NCBI GenBank assembly: GCA_021797365.1
Contig: JAJZZU010000009.1
Span: 1 to 22,854, forward strand
Direction of reading: 5' to 3'
DNA from: Pseudomonadota bacterium
GTDB lineage: Bacteria; Pseudomonadota; Gammaproteobacteria; Acidiferrobacterales; Acidiferrobacteraceae
Length of the DNA: 22,854 nt
The notes beneath the pieces were generated by a model. It was not told where the DNA came from and made no database searches. It worked only from the letters and a program-made list of their open reading frames with translations. Positions 16,320-22,854 of this stretch are shown here, piece after piece. How positions within the stretch are numbered: the stretch's first letter is position 1; the number at the start of each line of letters is the position of its first letter. The position numbers were made by a program, and so were the translations under genes.

Positions 16320-17008
16320 GGTGCGTCCTCCACGGCGGTCGTCCAGCGGCCGGCGGCAATCGGCAGCCCCACCGCCCGACGCAGCTCATGAAGAAAGACC
16401 CGACGCGGCATGAGTCGCGCCCCGAGCGACGCCATGTGCTCGGACGGCACCTGGCAGTCTATGAGGGTAAACCCGGCGGCGGTGAGGCGCGCGATAAGGC
16501 CCACGAACGCGATCTTTGAGGCGTAGCTTGCCATACTGAACATGGATTCCCCGAAAAACGCGCCCCCGAGCGCCACCCCATAGAGCCCACCGACCAACAC
16601 GCCATCCCGCCAGGCCTCCACGCTGTGGGCGTGGCCGCGATGAAACAGGTTCTCGTAGGCCGTGATCATCTCGGCATTGATCCAGGTGCCGGGCTGCCGG
16701 GCCCGCGGCGCGGCGCACGCCCGGATGACCACGGGAAAGGCGCTATCGAAACGGATGGTGTAATCGTGCCGGCGCATGGCCTTGGCGAGGCTACGGTTGA
16801 TACGCAAGTCTGCCGGGGCCAGCGCCATACGGGGGTCCGGCGACCACCACAATATGGGCGGTTCGTTGTACCATGGAAAGATCCCGGCCGCGTAGGCGCG
16901 CAACAGCCGCTCGGGCGACAGGTCGCCGCCCGCCGCAAGCGGCGCATCCGAGGGCGCCTGATCGACTGCCGGAAAGGCCAGGGAATCGGGTGAAAGCCAG
17001 GCGATCAT
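16316..17008 (-). CDS. aat: Leucyl/phenylalanyl-tRNA-protein transferase
   Basis: Aat adds Leu or Phe from aminoacyl-tRNA to N-terminal Lys or Arg, making substrates for ClpS/ClpAP. The 230-residue product has the family blocks AGIFPWYNEPPILWWSPDPR in shorter parts at about 40-60, TWINAEMITAYENLF, HSVEAW, GGLYGVALGGAFFGESMFS in parts, and DCQVPSEHMASLGA. The usual length is about 230 residues. The ATG at 17008 lacks a clear Shine-Dalgarno. The FemAB-like gene ends 28 nt upstream, and bpt overlaps downstream. Found with clpS, clpA and bpt, it completes the modification-plus-recognition part of the N-degron pathway. Confidence 0.96.
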   Translation of the reverse strand: MIAWLSPDSLAFPAVDQAPSDAPLAAGGDLSPERLLRAYAAGIFPWYNEPPILWWSPDPRMALAPADLRINRSLAKAMRRHDYTIRFDSAFPVVIRACAAPRARQPGTWINAEMITAYENLFHRGHAHSVEAWRDGVLVGGLYGVALGGAFFGESMFSMASYASKIAFVGLIARLTAAGFTLIDCQVPSEHMASLGARLMPRRVFLHELRRAVGLPIAAGRWTTAVEDAP

Positions 17009-17036
17009 CGCGGCCGTACCCGTGGGGCGTGGGGCA

Positions 17037-18185
17037 TCATGACGGTCGGCGAAAAGGCGTGTGCTCGTTTAATTCGTTCAGGGTCATTTCAAGACCGGCA
17101 TTCTCGCGCGCCAAGAAATCATCGACGGCGCGCTGAAATTGCGGATGGTCCAGCCAATGCAGGGAATACGTGGGGGTCGGCAGAAACCCACGGCTCAACT
17201 TATGCGCCCCCTGGGCCCCGGCCTCGAAGCGCCGTATGCTCTGCGTCAGGCAATAATCGATTGCCTGATAGTAGCAGGTCTCGAAATGGAGGCCGGAGAT
17301 GGGGGCAAGTCCCCCCCAATAGCGGCCATATAAGGTCGTGTCGTCACGAAAAAAGAGCGCGCCGGCCACCGGCGCGGTGCCGACGTAGCCGAGCACCAGC
17401 ACCACGCCCGGAACCGATGCGCCGATGCGCGAGAAGAAATCCCGCGTGAGATAGGCGATCGCCCCATATTTGGCGATGGTGGCGTGGTAGAGGTCATAAA
17501 AGATGTCCCATAGGGCCTCATGCCGCACCGGTCCTTCATGAACGACATAGCGAACGCCGGCCTCTGCCACCTGACGGCGCTCCCGACGGATATTCTTGCG
17601 TTTGGGCGCGGACAACGCCGCTAGGTAATCGTCAAAGGATGACCAGCCGTCGTTATGCCAGTGGAACTGGAAGCCTGTGCGTTGCGAGAAACCGACACTC
17701 TCCAGCGTCTCGCGGCCGGCGGCATCCATGAACAGCCAATGGACCGATGAGGCCCCGGTGGCGGCCGCCTGCGTGCGCAAGGCATGGGCGGCCGCGTGGA
17801 TGATGTCGGGGCCGCACCGTTCGGCGCCGCATAGCACGCGCGGACCGGTCACCGGGGTGTAGGGCACGGCGACCACGAGCTTCGGGTAATAATGAAGCCC
17901 GGCCCTCTCATAGGCGTGTGCCCACGCCCAGTCAAAGACGTATTCGCCATAGGAATGAGTCTTGCGGTACACCGGGACAAGGGCTGAAAGCCGTGTCCCG
18001 CGATAGATCGCCAGGGGTTCCGGATGCCAGCCACAGCCGGCGCCCACCGAACCGCTGTCTTCCAGGGCCTTCAGAAATTCGTGGCGCAAAAACGGCTGGG
18101 GTCCCGATAAGGCGTTCCATAGGTCTTGCGGCACCTCCGCCACGCTGCGCAGGAATCGGCAGCTGATGGCTTCGGAGTCTATCAT
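17037..18185 (-). CDS. FemAB-like / GNAT-fold protein (COG3146, DUF482)
   Basis: A 382-residue protein of the COG3146 family, related by fold to FemAB and GNAT acyltransferases and often described as 'peptidoglycan biosynthesis/recognition', though its biochemical role is not established. Recognisable blocks are PFLRHEFLKALEDSGSVG, FDWAWAHAYERAGLHYYPKLV and VAVPYTPVTGPRVL in the N-half. RKNIRRERR, TIAKYGAIAYLTRDFF and the C-terminal HFETCYYQAIDYCL, GAQGAHKLSRGFLP and SLHWL follow, each quoted in part. There is no signal peptide, so it is probably cytosolic. The ATG at 18185 shares ATGA with the stop of the TolC gene, and aat follows at 28 nt. Because it uses an acyltransferase fold like Bpt and Aat, an aminoacyl-tRNA-linked role is conceivable but unsupported. 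Confidence 0.85.
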   Translation of the reverse strand: MIDSEAISCRFLRSVAEVPQDLWNALSGPQPFLRHEFLKALEDSGSVGAGCGWHPEPLAIYRGTRLSALVPVYRKTHSYGEYVFDWAWAHAYERAGLHYYPKLVVAVPYTPVTGPRVLCGAERCGPDIIHAAAHALRTQAAATGASSVHWLFMDAAGRETLESVGFSQRTGFQFHWHNDGWSSFDDYLAALSAPKRKNIRRERRQVAEAGVRYVVHEGPVRHEALWDIFYDLYHATIAKYGAIAYLTRDFFSRIGASVPGVVLVLGYVGTAPVAGALFFRDDTTLYGRYWGGLAPISGLHFETCYYQAIDYCLTQSIRRFEAGAQGAHKLSRGFLPTPTYSLHWLDHPQFQRAVDDFLARENAGLEMTLNELNEHTPFRRPS

Positions 18186-19588
18186 GGCCGCAGCGCGCGC
18201 CTCGGCGGACGCCGTCCGTTGCTCGGCGCGCCAACGGCGTCCGGCGGCTGAAGAAGGGCATTGAGCCGCCCGATGTCGCCTACCGTCAGGTGACTCACCG
18301 CAGCCTTCAGTTCCAGGCGGCCGAGCAGATAGTCATAGATGGCGCGCGCGAAGTCACGCCGCGTACGGTAGTAGGCCTGTTCGGCGCGCAGCACATCGAC
18401 GTTATTGCGCACGCCTACGCGCATGCCGAGACGTTCGGAGGCGAGCGCCACGCGCGCGGCCTTCTTGGCCGCCGCCAGGGCCGCAATCTCGTGGTAACCA
18501 TTGCGCACGTTCAGAAATGCCTGGCGGACATCGAATTGGACGCGGCGCTCGACGCGCAGGGCGGCCACGTGTGCGTGGAAGGCGGCAGCGCTGGCGCGCG
18601 CACTCTCTGCCGACAGTTCACCGCCCTGGTAGATGGGCAGCGTGACGTCGAGCCCGATGGTCTTGTCACGCAGCACGGTTCCGAACCCGAACTCGCCGTT
18701 GCCGGCGCGGCTGTAACTGTAACCCGCCTGGGCCGTGATGGTCGGGTAGCGTGCGGCGGATGCCGCGCGCGCGCTTTCCGATGCCGCATGCGCCTCGGAA
18801 CGGGCGGCCTGCAAGACCAGATTGTCCCGCAGTGCCTGGGCCTCGTCTGTGGTGAGCGCGCTTGCGCGCGGATGCGGAAGGGGGTGATGAAGATTGAGTG
18901 GCCATAGGTGATGAGCCGGCTGGCCGGTCATACGTTCGATGCGCGCACGCGCCAGGCGCACGGCGTTGCGTGCCGCGAGCACCGCGGCATGCACAGCCTC
19001 GTAACGGGCGCGCGCCTCGTTGGCATCGGTGATGGGCGCGCGCCCGAGATGAAAGCTGCGCAGCGCGCTTTGATATTCGGCGCGTAGCGCGCGCTCCTCG
19101 GCGCGGCGCAGGCGCAGGTCGTCTTGCGCCAGCAGAAAACCGAAGTACTGGGCGGACACCGTGAGCACGAGGTTGCTTTGGGCGAGCGCATAGCGCTGGC
19201 GCGCGGCGCGCATGGTGGCGCCCGCCGCGCGCCAGGCATAGAGCGCGCGGATATTGAGCAAGGTCTCGGTCACGGAGATGCCATAGCCGTTGGCATTGAA
19301 GGTGAAGTGGCCGCTTGGGAAGACGAAGCCGCCCGATGCGCCGCCCAGAATCCGACTCGTGAGGTCGTTGTAGCTGGTATTGGCCTGCGCCGAGATGTGC
19401 GGCAGGAACGCCGAGCGGGCCTCAGGGCCTATGGTACGCGCCTCCCGGTACGAGGCCCCAGCCTGCCGATAGCCCATGTCATGAAGGCGCGCTGCCCGGA
19501 AGATGTCTTTGAGGTTGGCCGCCAGGGCCGGGGCGGCGGTGCACGCGAGCCAAGCCGGGACAAGCAGGGACACACACTTTTTCATCAT
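18182..19588 (-). CDS. TolC-family outer-membrane channel
   Basis: A 468-residue outer-membrane channel of the type I secretion/TolC class. The first 23 residues form a signal peptide (MMKKCVSLLV ... APALA, then ANL), with no lipobox. The mature part has two OEP repeats: ARSAFLPHISAQA and NAEAR-like helices in the first, and ARYPTITAQAGYSY, TLPIYQGGELSAESARA and NNVDVLRAEQAYY in the second. I chose the first of two adjacent ATGs (19588), with GGAGG about 12 nt upstream. An in-frame start at 19699 would bury the signal peptide. A lipoprotein adaptor gene lies 144 nt upstream, and the FemAB-like gene overlaps by ATGA. No inner-membrane transporter gene accompanies the pair. tolC is plausible but not assigned as a symbol. 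Confidence 0.9.
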   Translation of the reverse strand: MMKKCVSLLVPAWLACTAAPALAANLKDIFRAARLHDMGYRQAGASYREARTIGPEARSAFLPHISAQANTSYNDLTSRILGGASGGFVFPSGHFTFNANGYGISVTETLLNIRALYAWRAAGATMRAARQRYALAQSNLVLTVSAQYFGFLLAQDDLRLRRAEERALRAEYQSALRSFHLGRAPITDANEARARYEAVHAAVLAARNAVRLARARIERMTGQPAHHLWPLNLHHPLPHPRASALTTDEAQALRDNLVLQAARSEAHAASESARAASAARYPTITAQAGYSYSRAGNGEFGFGTVLRDKTIGLDVTLPIYQGGELSAESARASAAAFHAHVAALRVERRVQFDVRQAFLNVRNGYHEIAALAAAKKAARVALASERLGMRVGVRNNVDVLRAEQAYYRTRRDFARAIYDYLLGRLELKAAVSHLTVGDIGRLNALLQPPDAVGAPSNGRRPPRRALRP

Positions 19589-19732
19589 GTTTCTTGGAGA
19601 CCTCCCGTGATTCATGGTCCGGCCAAAGGGCTTTAGGATAGCACTTTCCCGCATCAAGACGCGGCCCCCGGCGAGGTCTGGAATCGTGAGACGAAACACA
19701 CGGCGTTGGCCGTCGCGAGCCTTAAGTCCGGG

Positions 19733-20608
19733 TCAGGGGGCGGGGCGATGCGCGATGCGTACGCGCATACCGTTTGTCAAGCGCACCGGCGCATGGGTAA
19801 CGACCTCGGTTCCCGGACGCAGACCCGAACGTATGACCACGCCCTGAGCCACGACGTGGGCTGCGCGGATAGGCCGCGCATAGACATGCCGGCCGCGCAC
19901 CACGAATACCACGGTCCCGACACGGCGCAGAAAGACCGCACCCGGCGGGACCAGCAACCGCTGCGCGCGGCCGGCCATGACATCGACGCGCAAAGGGCTG
20001 CCGACGGTAAATCCGGGGCGTGGTGGCAGTGTGATCCAGGCATAGAGCGCATGATGCGTGCGCTTCGCCGGTGTCAGTCGGGCGATGGTGCCGGTCACCG
20101 GAGAGCGCGGTGCCAGCGGGCTATGCAGCAGCACACGTTGGCCGATCCTAAGCGGCGGGTGCAAGACCGCCGGGAACGGCGCGCGCGCGGTGCGAATGGA
20201 GGTCCCGGCAAGGCCAAACAGCCGTTGCCCGGGGTGCAGGCGCTGGCCGTCTTGGACCAATACCCGCACCACCCGGGCATTGACCGGGGCGCGGATGACC
20301 AGGGGCGGGCGCGGCGCGCCCGCCGGATCCGGCGGGCGCAGCCGCGCGAGAATCTCACCGGCCACCACCGCGGATCCGGATTGGACGCTGATATCCGTCA
20401 GGCGCCCACCCGTGGGGGCGGTGATTACCGGACTTGCCCCGGGTTCGACATCCCCGATCGCGGTGCGTACCACGGCCAGGCGCGTCGTGAAGGCGCGCCC
20501 GACTGTGACTTGCGGCGCGGCGAGGGATGCGGGGGCCGGATGGCGCGCGCAGGCCGCGAGCAGCGCGCCGAGGGCAATCAGGGCGGCGCGGCTTCGATAA
20601 GCGGACAC
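19733..20608 (-). CDS. Lipoprotein membrane-fusion/efflux adaptor (RND type)
   Basis: A periplasmic adaptor of 291 residues anchored as a lipoprotein: the signal ends at lipobox LAAC with Cys20. The barrel-sandwich halves are GGRLTDISVQSGSAVVAGEILARL and VIRAPVNARVVRVLVQDGQRL, each abridged, and the long helical hairpin between them is almost absent. RSPVTGTIARLTPAK and the late LVPPGAVFLRRVGTVVFVV belong to the beta-barrel and MPD parts. The start is a GTG at 20608, with GAGGA about 6 nt upstream. A well-spaced promoter precedes it, divergent from sucC. It is followed by a TolC-type gene but by no pump, so its transporter must be encoded elsewhere, or the pair serves several. Confidence 0.85.
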   Translation of the reverse strand: MSAYRSRAALIALGALLAACARHPAPASLAAPQVTVGRAFTTRLAVVRTAIGDVEPGASPVITAPTGGRLTDISVQSGSAVVAGEILARLRPPDPAGAPRPPLVIRAPVNARVVRVLVQDGQRLHPGQRLFGLAGTSIRTARAPFPAVLHPPLRIGQRVLLHSPLAPRSPVTGTIARLTPAKRTHHALYAWITLPPRPGFTVGSPLRVDVMAGRAQRLLVPPGAVFLRRVGTVVFVVRGRHVYARPIRAAHVVAQGVVIRSGLRPGTEVVTHAPVRLTNGMRVRIAHRPAP

Positions 20609-20634
20609 AGGGCATCCTCATGGCGTGTGCGGCC

Positions 20635-20663
20635 ATGGTAGCGGCGGTCCTCGGCGATCGCAA
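20635..20663 (-). promoter_or_regulatory. Probable promoter of the adaptor/TolC/aat/bpt operon
   Basis: The minus strand has TTGCGA (20663-20658), exactly 17 nt of spacer, then TACCAT (20640-20635); each box matches four of six consensus bases. The start would fall near 20628, about 20 nt before the GTG of the adaptor gene and upstream of its GAGGA ribosome site. Confidence 0.5.
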
Positions 20664-20668
20664 GATGT

Positions 20669-20684
20669 GTGGCCACTCTGTGGC
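20669..20684. promoter_or_regulatory. Small dyad between divergent promoters, possible operator
   Basis: GTGGCCAC (20669-20676, itself palindromic) is followed after TCT by GTGGC (20680-20684), so GCCAC-TCT-GTGGC forms an inverted repeat. It abuts the -35 of the adaptor promoter and touches the first base of the sucC -10. The position suits a regulator of both directions, but such short dyads are common in GC-rich DNA. Confidence 0.25.
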
Positions 20685-20689
20685 ATAAT
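20681..20689 (+). promoter_or_regulatory. Candidate extended -10 promoter of sucCD
   Basis: TGGCATAAT (20681-20689) is an extended -10 (TGn followed by CATAAT, five of six). No good -35 is found at 16-18 nt. Transcription would begin near 20696 and leave a leader of about 25 nt that includes the GGGAGGG ribosome site of sucC. Confidence 0.4.
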
Positions 20690-20720
20690 CACAGTCTCGC
20701 TAGTGGTCTGGGAGGGTGTA

Positions 20721-21869
20721 GTGCGTCTGCATGAATATCAGGCTAAGGCCTTGTTGGCAGCCCATGGCATCGCCACGCCGCCGGGGGTGGTGGTGACGCA
20801 AGGAGAAGAGATCGACGCCGCGCTACGGAAACTGGCGGTGGCGCGCTGTGTGGTGAAGGCCCAGATCCACGCCGGGGCGCGCGGCAAGGCCGGTGGAGTG
20901 CGCGTACTGGCGGCCGATGAGGTGGCCGCCTATGCGCAGGGACTCCTCGGCACGCGATTGGCCACACCACAGACTGCCGGAGACGGTCTGCCAGTCGATA
21001 GCCTGTTGCTCGAGGCCCCAGTGGCGGCGGCGGCCGAGCTCTATCTGGCGTGCGTCGTCGATCGCAACGCCGGCGCGCGTGTACTGCTCGCGGGCCGGGA
21101 GGGGGGCATGGGGATCGAGGAGGGCGCCAAACCGGTCGCACAGGTGATCGACACCATGCGCGGTTTCTCGCCCTATCAGGGACGCGCGCTGGGCCGGACC
21201 ATTGGGCTCTCGGGGCGCGCGGTGGCAGCCTTCGGCGATGTCGTGGCGGCGCTCGTGGCGCTGGCCGGGATGCTCGACGCGATGCTCATCGAAATCAACC
21301 CACTGATGCTGCGTGAAGACGGCAGCTTCGTGGCCGGTGACGCCAAGATCGAGATCGATGACAACGCCTTGTTCCGGCAGCCGGCCCTGGAGGCCATGCG
21401 CGATGCGCGCCAGGGCGACGCCAGGGACGAGGAGGCGCGCGCGCGAGGACTCCAGTACATCGCCCTCGATGGCGACATCGGCTGCCTCGTCAATGGCGCG
21501 GGATTGGCGATGGCGACCATGGATCTGATCGCCCAGGCCGGCGGGCGTCCGGCGAATTTTCTCGACGTGGGTGGTGGTACCACCGCCCACAAGGTTGCCG
21601 AGGCCCTGACCTTGATCGCACGCGATCCGCGTGTAAAGGTCGTGCTCGTAAACATCTTCGGAGGTATCGTGCGCTGTGATCTCATAGCCGAAGGGTTGTT
21701 GTTGGCGGCCTCCGGCTTCGGTCGGCCGTTACCGATCGTGGTGCGTCTCGTCGGCACCCGCGAGGCCGAGGGGCGACGGGCATTGGCCGACGGCGGATTA
21801 CTGGGTGATGTCACGCAAAGCCTGGAACAGGCGGCTACGCTGGCCGTGCGGCGGGCGCAAGCGTCATGA
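20721..21869 (+). CDS. sucC: Succinyl-CoA synthetase beta subunit
   Basis: The beta chain (ATP-grasp, substrate-specificity subunit) of ADP/GDP-forming succinyl-CoA synthetase in the TCA cycle, 382 residues (E. coli 388). It begins [16 protein letters not shown]. The nucleotide-binding loop [15 protein letters not shown] is at about residues 46-60, the metal site EINPLML and NALFRQP follow, and the C-domain has NFLDVGGG and [16 protein letters not shown]. The start is a GTG at 20721 behind GGGAGGG. An open frame upstream to 20625 has no similarity and crosses the promoter, so it is not used. The stop overlaps the sucD start as ATGA. No sucAB is nearby. Confidence 0.97.
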   Translation: MRLHEYQAKALLAAHGIATPPGVVVTQGEEIDAALRKLAVARCVVKAQIHAGARGKAGGVRVLAADEVAAYAQGLLGTRLATPQTAGDGLPVDSLLLEAPVAAAAELYLACVVDRNAGARVLLAGREGGMGIEEGAKPVAQVIDTMRGFSPYQGRALGRTIGLSGRAVAAFGDVVAALVALAGMLDAMLIEINPLMLREDGSFVAGDAKIEIDDNALFRQPALEAMRDARQGDARDEEARARGLQYIALDGDIGCLVNGAGLAMATMDLIAQAGGRPANFLDVGGGTTAHKVAEALTLIARDPRVKVVLVNIFGGIVRCDLIAEGLLLAASGFGRPLPIVVRLVGTREAEGRRALADGGLLGDVTQSLEQAATLAVRRAQAS

Positions 21870-22735
21870 GCGTACTCGTGCATAAGGGCACGCGTGTGCT
21901 CTGCCAGGGATTCACCGGCAAGCAGGGGACCTTCCATTGCCAACAGGCGCTCGACTACGGGACCGACATCGTAGGCGGCGTGACTCCCGGCAAGGGCGGT
22001 ACGCACCATCTCGATCGGCCGGTGTTCGATACCGTAGCCGAGGCGGTGGCCGCGGTGCGGCCGGACGCCTCGGTGATTTATGTGCCGGCACCGATGGCCG
22101 CCGATGCCATCCTCGAGGCGGCGGCCGCCGGCATCGGGCTCGTGGTGTGCATCACCGAGGGTATCCCGGTGGCCGATATGCTGCGCGTCAAGGCCTTGCT
22201 GCCGGGCACCACCCGCCTCATAGGGCCTAACTGTCCTGGGATCATAACCCCCGGCGAATGTAAGATCGGTATCATGCCTGGGGCCATCCACAGTCCGGGC
22301 GTCGTCGGCATCGTATCGCGTTCCGGCACACTCACCTATGAGGCGGTGGCGCAGACCACTGCCGAAGGCCTCGGCCAGACCACCTGCATAGGCATCGGCG
22401 GTGACCCGGTGCATGGCCTGGGTTTTATCGATGCCCTGCAACTCTTCGAGGCCGACACGGCCACCAAGGCGATCTTGCTCGTAGGCGAGATCGGGGGGGT
22501 GGAGGAAGAGCAGGCGGCGGACTATATACACACCCACATCACGAAACCCGTCGTGGCCTATATTGCCGGTACCACCGCGCCGCCCGGTCGGCGCATGGGC
22601 CATGCCGGGGCGGTCATAGCCGGTCACCTGGGCACCGCCACCGGCAAAAAGACTGCCCTGGCACAGGCCGGGGTCATGGTCGTCGACTCCCCGGCGCGCA
22701 TGGGGCGCGCCATGGCCACGCGGCTTACGCGCTGA
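21866..22735 (+). CDS. sucD: Succinyl-CoA synthetase alpha subunit
   Basis: The alpha chain binds CoA through its Rossmann domain and carries the phosphohistidine. The 289-residue product matches E. coli SucD (289) in length. The CoA-binding loop [10 protein letters not shown] lies near residues 15-24, GGVTPGKGG follows, and [19 protein letters not shown] is present in parts. [11 protein letters not shown] and the active site GRRMGHAGA put His246 at the same number as in E. coli. It starts at the ATG at 21866 inside the ATGA overlap with sucC. The stop TGA shares one base with the next ATG (TGATG), linking nadE to the operon. Confidence 0.98.
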   Translation: MSVLVHKGTRVLCQGFTGKQGTFHCQQALDYGTDIVGGVTPGKGGTHHLDRPVFDTVAEAVAAVRPDASVIYVPAPMAADAILEAAAAGIGLVVCITEGIPVADMLRVKALLPGTTRLIGPNCPGIITPGECKIGIMPGAIHSPGVVGIVSRSGTLTYEAVAQTTAEGLGQTTCIGIGGDPVHGLGFIDALQLFEADTATKAILLVGEIGGVEEEQAADYIHTHITKPVVAYIAGTTAPPGRRMGHAGAVIAGHLGTATGKKTALAQAGVMVVDSPARMGRAMATRLTR

Positions 22736-22854
22736 TGGTGACGGTGGCGCTCTGCCAGATGTGCTGCGCCGTCGGCGATATCGCCGGCAATGCCCGGCGC
22801 ATGGCGGCGTTCGCGCGCACCGCCCGCGACCGTCATGGCGCCGATGTGATCGCC
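22735..22854 (+). CDS. nadE: Glutamine-dependent NAD+ synthetase, N-terminal fragment
   Basis: Only the first 40 codons are in the window. They read MVTVALCQ, then AVGDIAGNARRMAAFARTARDRHGADVIA in outline. This is the start of the nitrilase (glutaminase) domain that precedes the synthetase domain in long NadE; the GDIAGN block is characteristic. Other nitrilase-family amidases share part of this pattern, so the identification is probable rather than certain. The ATG at 22735 overlaps the sucD stop by one base; the GTG at 22738 is an alternative. Confidence 0.75.
   Translation, partial: MVTVALCQMCCAVGDIAGNARRMAAFARTARDRHGADVIA

Noticed and set aside
19706..20641. 311-codon plus-strand frame opposite the lipoprotein adaptor
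   Set aside because: It is antisense to an adaptor with signal peptide, lipobox and promoter; no motif is seen in the shadow product.
21176..22627. 483-codon minus-strand open frame opposite sucC and sucD
   Set aside because: It is fully antisense to two well-identified genes; its composition (Ser/Arg/Ala-rich, low complexity) is what high GC3 produces on the opposite strand. No domain is recognisable.
1..22854. Mobile elements, CRISPR arrays, toxin-antitoxin or phage-defence modules
   Set aside because: I looked for transposase-like frames, terminal inverted repeats, spaced direct repeats and defence motifs and found none; nearly every base belongs to a conserved housekeeping or transport gene.

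Overview
The window reads as a compact, high-GC chromosomal segment of a gammaproteobacterium, almost entirely protein-coding. Two blocks keep gene neighbourhoods familiar from Escherichia coli: purB / mnmA / nudJ / rluE / icd on the left, and clpS / clpA / infA / aat in the middle. Together with the strongly GC-biased third codon positions and many GTG starts, this suggests a GC-rich gammaproteobacterium outside the enterics, possibly an acidophilic or chemolithotrophic lineage such as Acidiferrobacter. The lineage guess is inference; no 16S or other decisive marker is present. I see no insertion sequence, prophage, CRISPR array, tRNA or rRNA.

Layout. 1-2175 (minus): purB followed by a DnaJ-like cbpA that runs off the left edge. 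2230-2850 (plus): a uracil-DNA-glycosylase-superfamily gene standing where E. coli has hflD; its 3' end overlaps mnmA head-on by 72 nt. 2779-4878 (minus): an rluE-nudJ-mnmA operon with overlapping genes behind a good -10 box, divergent from icd (plus). 6291-11757 (plus): a tripartite RND efflux system (outer-membrane lipoprotein, periplasmic adaptor, 1016-residue pump) with overlapping cistrons. A bidirectional hairpin terminator separates it from a convergent cold-shock gene. 12265-15236 (plus): clpS, clpA and a small protein of unknown function. 15251-20608 (minus): a lipoprotein membrane-fusion protein, a TolC-type channel, a FemAB-like acyltransferase-fold protein, aat, bpt and, after a 133-nt gap, infA. 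20721-22854 (plus): sucC, sucD and the first 40 codons of nadE.

How the genes fit together. Aat and Bpt attach destabilising Leu/Phe to protein N-termini; ClpS recognises such N-degrons and hands the proteins to ClpA (with ClpP encoded elsewhere). The modification and recognition arms of the bacterial N-degron pathway therefore lie within about 5 kb. icd and sucCD supply TCA-cycle steps, and nadE makes the NAD cofactor. MnmA and RluE modify tRNA and 23S rRNA, and InfA starts translation. The right-hand adaptor/TolC pair has no inner-membrane transporter beside it.

The window is mainly housekeeping. The less ordinary points are the hflD replacement with its antisense overlap, the pump-less adaptor/TolC pair fused in layout to the N-degron operon, the mixed proton-relay residues of the RND pump, the unknown small protein after clpA, and a small leader ORF overlapping the clpS start.
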